Assembly: GCA_039707655.1 (NCBI GenBank)
Contig: CM077673.1
Location: 268,068,288 to 268,132,287, forward strand
DNA from: Elymus sibiricus
Taxonomy: Eukaryota; Streptophyta; Magnoliopsida; Poales; Poaceae
Reading direction: 5' to 3'
DNA: 64,000 nucleotides
This document shows positions 60,831-64,000 of this stretch, piece after piece (within the stretch, counting starts at the first letter, position 1; each line of letters starts with the position of its first letter). The notes under the pieces are model-generated. The model had not been told where the DNA came from, did no database searches, and saw only the letters and a list, made by a program, of their open reading frames with translations. Position numbers and translations under genes: made by a program.

Positions 60831-63029
60831 GAGCAACTCCAACGCGCCGACCCAAACGGACGGCGCTTTTGTCCGTTTTTTGTTCGTTTGGATCGGCCGC
60901 CCGCTCGGCGTCTACTTTTTGTATGTTTAACATTTGAGTCGGCAGTGCGCCCAACGCGTCGATCCATATTTGCCGGCATGGCCGGTTGGCTGACCCTTTT
61001 CAACAAATATGCACACATTTTGCATTATTTGACAAGTAAAAAATAGCATAGTTTCATAACCAAATAAAGCATAGTTAAACATAGTTTTACAAGCTGAATA
61101 AAAATTAAATTGTCTCAAATACATGTGAAAAAAAGATACATCTATTGGTTCCCAACATGAGCCCACATATGCTCAACCAAATCATTTTCAGCTGCATGTG
61201 AGTTTCCCAGTCACACATTTCATGATGAAATTGGGCGAACTATTCAAACGTTGCCGCTCCTCCATGCTCACGCACAACATTCTCACCCTGAAACTGAAAA
61301 CCTTGATCGTAGATATGTTTCGGACGCTCATCTTCTACGATCATATTGTGCATAATCACACAAGCTGTCATCACCTCCCAGAGCTTCTTGGTTCTCCAAG
61401 TCCTAGCAGAATACCAAACGATGCCCCATCGAGATTGCAAAACACCAAAGGCACGCTCAACGTCCTTCCTAGCACTCTCTTGCTCTTGGACAAATCTTTT
61501 CCTCTTCTCTCCGTCAGGGTTGGGGATTGTCTTCACAATAGTGGTCCACTGAGAATAGATACCGTCACCTAGGTAGTATCCTTTGTCGTAGTTGTGGCCC
61601 TTGATGGTGATATTCACCGGCGGGATGTTGCCTTCCGCAACCCTTGCAAACACCGGCGAGCATTGAAGCACGCTGATATCATTGTGTGATCCGGCCATGC
61701 CGAAAAAAGGGTGCATGGTCCAGAGATCTTGTGAGGCCACGGCCTCAAGTATGACAGTACAAGCCCTAACATGGCCCTTATACTTCCCTTGCCAATCAGA
61801 AGGGTAGTTCTTCCACTCCCAGTGCATGCAGTCTATGCTGCCAAGCATCCCTGGGAAGCCCCTGCTAGCATTCATCGCCAACAAGCGGGCTATATCTTCA
61901 GGAGTCAGCTCTCTCAAGTGCTCAGGGCCAAACACAGCAATCACAGCCCCGTAGAACCTGTACATGGACTCTAGGCATGTAGACTCGCTCATACGGACGT
62001 ATTCATCAATGAGAACATCGGGCACTCCGTACGCAAGCATCCGGATGGCTGCAGTGCATTTCTGATAAGATGAGAAGTCAATCTTTCCAAGGGCGTCCTC
62101 TTTACACTCGAAATAGTTATCGTATCCGACCACCCCCTCTCTAATACGGTTGAAAACATGCCTAGCCATACGGAAACGCCGCCGGAATTTCTGATGTTTG
62201 AACAGCGGGTTGGTTGTGTCTAAGTAGTCCTTCCAAAGAAGGAAATGGCCGCTCTCTCGGTTGCGATTCAACGCCGGAAGGTGTCCAGGGATCGAGCCAC
62301 AGAACAACGGCCGCTGGCTATTACGGTGGTGATGGACCAAAACGGCAGCCAAGATCTCCTCTTCATCATCGGACGAGGAATCGTCGGAGTCGCAAAGGAA
62401 ATTATGGAAAAAGAACTCGTCGGCGGAATCCATTTTGAACCTTGGCAAACTGTCGAATAACTTGAGGGCATCGTCGAAGGAGGTGGCCGACGAAGAGACA
62501 CGCGCCTTCCTTGGACCAGGTAGCTGGCCAGCAGACATCCGACGAGCGGGTCGGCGTGAGGACGAAGGAGCTGGCAGGGCGGTGAGGCGGCTTCCTACCC
62601 GCGGGGGCATAGGGAGGTGGTGGTGGGAAGCTTCGGTGCCAGCGGCGAGACGGTGGTGACGGCGAGGTGGCGACGTGGGGGGGGGGGGATGTGTGTCGGC
62701 ACCGGCTGCTGGCAGGGACACCGACAAATGGGCGGCAATGACGACGGGACGGAGGCCGGCAAGGGATTGCCGTCGATATGGGGTGGGAGAGGATGGCCAA
62801 TGTGCCACCGACTGGCGGGCCAGGGGGAGTAGTTGGCGCGCGACGCGCGCATCCGTTTCATGTCCGCGCCGACGTAAATCGGACTCAAAAATGGGTCAGG
62901 AATGGGTCGGCAGACGGACAAAAAGCGGACGCGCGTCCGCTTGGGTCGGCACGTTGGGCCGACTTTTCTGTCCGCGGCGACCCAAATGGACGCGCGCAGA
63001 CGAAACGGATCGGCGCGTTGGAGTTGCTC
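60831..63029 (-). mobile_element. PIF/Harbinger transposon, apparently complete
   Basis: 2,199 bp with terminal inverted repeats GAGCAACTCCAACGCGCCGA at the left end and the complement of GAGCAACTCCAACGCGCCGAT at the right. It is flanked by TAA on both sides (60828-60830 and 63030-63032), the TWA target of PIF/Harbinger. GGCGCG/GGACGCGC-rich subterminal repeats are present at both ends. It carries one gene; no Myb-like ORF1 is seen. Confidence 0.95.
61240..62433 (-). CDS. Harbinger transposase (DDE superfamily)
   Basis: From ATG 62433, MDSADEFFFHNFLCDSDD, 397 aa and a stop at 61240. This is the usual acidic start of plant Harbinger transposases. The open frame extends 125 codons upstream to 62808, but that part is low-complexity Pro/Arg-rich terminal sequence. 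The helical N-terminal region has FRRRFRMARHVFNRI. The catalytic blocks are GMLGSIDCMHWEWKNYP (first Asp), KGYYLGDGIYSQW (second Asp) and ARKDVERAFGVLQSRW (Glu), followed by MTACVIMHNMIVED. All three acidic residues are present and there is no internal stop. It cuts and pastes the element through its TIRs; family members normally need a Myb-like partner, absent here, so mobility would depend on one encoded elsewhere. Confidence 0.93.
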   Translation of the reverse strand: MDSADEFFFHNFLCDSDDSSSDDEEEILAAVLVHHHRNSQRPLFCGSIPGHLPALNRNRESGHFLLWKDYLDTTNPLFKHQKFRRRFRMARHVFNRIREGVVGYDNYFECKEDALGKIDFSSYQKCTAAIRMLAYGVPDVLIDEYVRMSESTCLESMYRFYGAVIAVFGPEHLRELTPEDIARLLAMNASRGFPGMLGSIDCMHWEWKNYPSDWQGKYKGHVRACTVILEAVASQDLWTMHPFFGMAGSHNDISVLQCSPVFARVAEGNIPPVNITIKGHNYDKGYYLGDGIYSQWTTIVKTIPNPDGEKRKRFVQEQESARKDVERAFGVLQSRWGIVWYSARTWRTKKLWEVMTACVIMHNMIVEDERPKHIYDQGFQFQGENVVREHGGAATFE

Positions 63030-63324
63030 TAAAGAAGCTGTGGGGCGATAATTTCCTACTGTTCGCGCCGGAGCACTGGCTCGGTGACGCGATGGCGATT
63101 TCACGGCAGTGGACGCGGCACTGTACCCGGTGTGGTGTTCCATGATGGGCCATGTGCTGACGTGCATGCTCCGGGAAGGAGAGATGACCTACTTGCAGAT
63201 GGTCGCAGCAGCCGTTCTTCAGAAGTTTAGATTGAACCTAGTGGTGGTGGTGCCGATAAATACAGGGCTCGGTTCTTGACGGAGGAGAAAAGGCCAAGCC
63301 AACCAAGGCCGGCCGGCGGTATCA

Positions 63325-63652
63325 TGCCCCGATTTGGATTTGGGATTGAGATTGAGGAAGAAACGCTAGGGTTCGTAGCCATGAACGCGTACATGGAATC
63401 TCACTAGCATATTCTGTATTAACCGTAAAGTATTTGACAGATAGTCATAGGAGAAAATGGCATAGCCTTACAACCGAAAGAGCTGGCTTATATAGCACAG
63501 CAAGACAGTGACGGAAACAGTAACGGCAAATGAAATGATACATGAGATGGTAACAGTAACGGCGAGCCAGCGAGCCGTTTGATCATCTCGCCTCCTTCCA
63601 TCCTGGCCGTTGGTTAACTGAACGAAGCGGTATAATGCTAACGATGCTGACA
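63325..63652 (-). repeat. Probable 3' LTR of a chromodomain gypsy element
   Basis: On the minus strand the sequence starts TGTCAGCATCG directly after a purine tract (CTCAGGAGGGGGTAT) and ends near AATCGGGGCA, about 328 bp. A CTATATAAGCC box lies inside. The short LTR fits Reina-like chromoviruses. The partner LTR and target duplication are outside the window, so the outer edge is a guess. Confidence 0.5.
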
Positions 63653-63671
63653 ATACCCCCTCCTGAGAGCG

Positions 63672-64000
63672 AACTTGTCCTCAAGGAGCTGCTCGGTTGA
63701 ACCAACGATCCACAGTTTGTTTGAAGAAGGCTGGGAAAGTTTTCTTGATGAAATCCGCGTCTTCCCAAGAAGCTTCATCCGGCGGTAGATTTTCCCATTG
63801 AACTAACCACTGATCTACGGCGACGTTGTTGCGAGGAATTTGGCGCGTCTCCAGGACCAAACTGGGTTCAGTGCGAATCTGACCATCTGGTCCCACCAGG
63901 GGTAAATCCGCACAGGGAACAACCATTGGACCCAAGTGTTTCTTCAATTGGCTGAGATGGAAAACCGGATGGATAGCAGTACCAGAAAAGTAGAAGCTTG
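63672..64000 (-). pseudogene. 3' end of gypsy pol with chromodomain (runs off the window)
   Basis: On the minus strand the reading enters at 64000 with HPVFHLSQLKKHLG (about 63975-63930), the conserved end of integrase in chromoviruses. It continues with the chromodomain signature WLVQWENLPPDEASWED (about 63820-63770) and a terminal helix FIKKTFPAFF, with a stop near 63681. The chromodomain sits at the C-terminus as in Tekay/Reina-type elements and, unlike the two CRM-like elements, the frame stops before the polypurine tract. The rest of the element lies beyond the right edge, so intactness is unknown. Confidence 0.85.

Larger units (their letters stand above)
60735..63293 (+). pseudogene. 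Cytochrome P450 (CYP94-like) C-terminal relic, split by a Harbinger element
   Basis: Left part: LLPDALDHICRRVKAS (about 60740-60790) resembles the DDVLPDGTxV segment, and MYAMGRL (60810-60830) the YxxYAMGRM segment. After removing the transposon and one TAA copy the frame continues KKLWGDNFLLFAPEHWLGD (63033-63090), the PERF-type motif (WGxDxxEFRPERWL). It then shifts into FTAVDAALYPVW, a degenerate heme loop (TCM where CLG is expected) and EMTYLQMVAAAVLQKF (about 63185-63230). FxAVDAARYPVFHAGPRxCLGKEMAY is typical of the CYP94 fatty-acid/jasmonate hydroxylases. Frame changes and the damaged heme loop make it a pseudogene. Confidence 0.72.

Noticed and set aside
62434..62808. 125-codon N-terminal extension of the Harbinger transposase
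   Set aside because: Pro/Arg/His-rich low-complexity sequence that overlaps subterminal repeats. The ATG at 62433 begins the family-typical acidic start.
62595..63167. Long frames on both strands over the right Harbinger end
   Set aside because: Stop-poor GC-rich terminal repeats. No homology recognised.

Overview
This is nuclear DNA from a large-genome grass, almost certainly a Triticeae species (wheat, Aegilops or a close relative). The reasons are BARE1/WIS/Angela-type Copia LTRs, deeply nested Ty1/copia and Ty3/gypsy elements, LINEs, a Stowaway MITE, a PIF/Harbinger element and intron-rich plant genes. No prokaryotic, viral or organellar gene set is visible. I cannot name the species from the sequence alone.

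Left part (1-16.97 kb). A Ulp1 (C48)-like gene with an open multi-exon frame ends at 2150, and a Helitron-type 3' terminus follows at 2334-2363. Then come unrecognised AT-rich DNA, a possible tRNA-derived SINE head (4759-4812), a ~115-bp tandem array (about 5210-6640) and a near-perfect 902-bp tandem duplication (6687-8490). These lie just upstream of the most unusual gene of the window. That gene (10328-14360, 8 coding exons) hand-splices into one open frame of 678 codons. It fuses the N-terminal half of mitochondrial LETM1 to a central piece of enolase, with the introns kept, and then to a tail I do not recognise. A broken continuation of unknown type follows (14361-15008).

Middle part (16,979-52,676). 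A minus-strand Copia element with 212-bp LTRs and CATTT target duplications is blown up to 35.7 kb by later insertions. These are an Angela-like Copia with 2,250-bp LTRs (19,995-31,660, TSD CATAG), a CRM-like Ty3/gypsy (32,419-39,784, TSD CTTAC), a 5'-truncated LINE (41,190-43,775), a second Copia (44,220-50,514, TSD CTGCC) and another truncated LINE (51,161-52,469) that sits inside the outer element's own LTR with a 15-bp TSD. One LTR of the Angela-like element in turn holds a solo BARE1/WIS/Angela LTR (22,113-23,928, TSD ATATG). Almost every junction is proved by matching target-site duplications, so the order of insertion can be read off.

Right part (52.7-64 kb). A LINE relic (minus) is followed by a nearly complete minus-strand CRM-like gypsy (54,315-59,750, TSD AGTAA). 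Next is an apparently intact single-gene PIF/Harbinger transposon (60,831-63,029, TSD TAA) inserted in the coding sequence of a cytochrome P450 relic (CYP94-like). Last comes the 3' end of a chromodomain-bearing gypsy element that runs off the window.

Only three loci look potentially protein-coding today: the Ulp1-like gene (5' end outside the window), the LETM1-enolase chimera and the Harbinger transposase. All LTR and LINE reading frames carry nonsense codons, indels or deletions.
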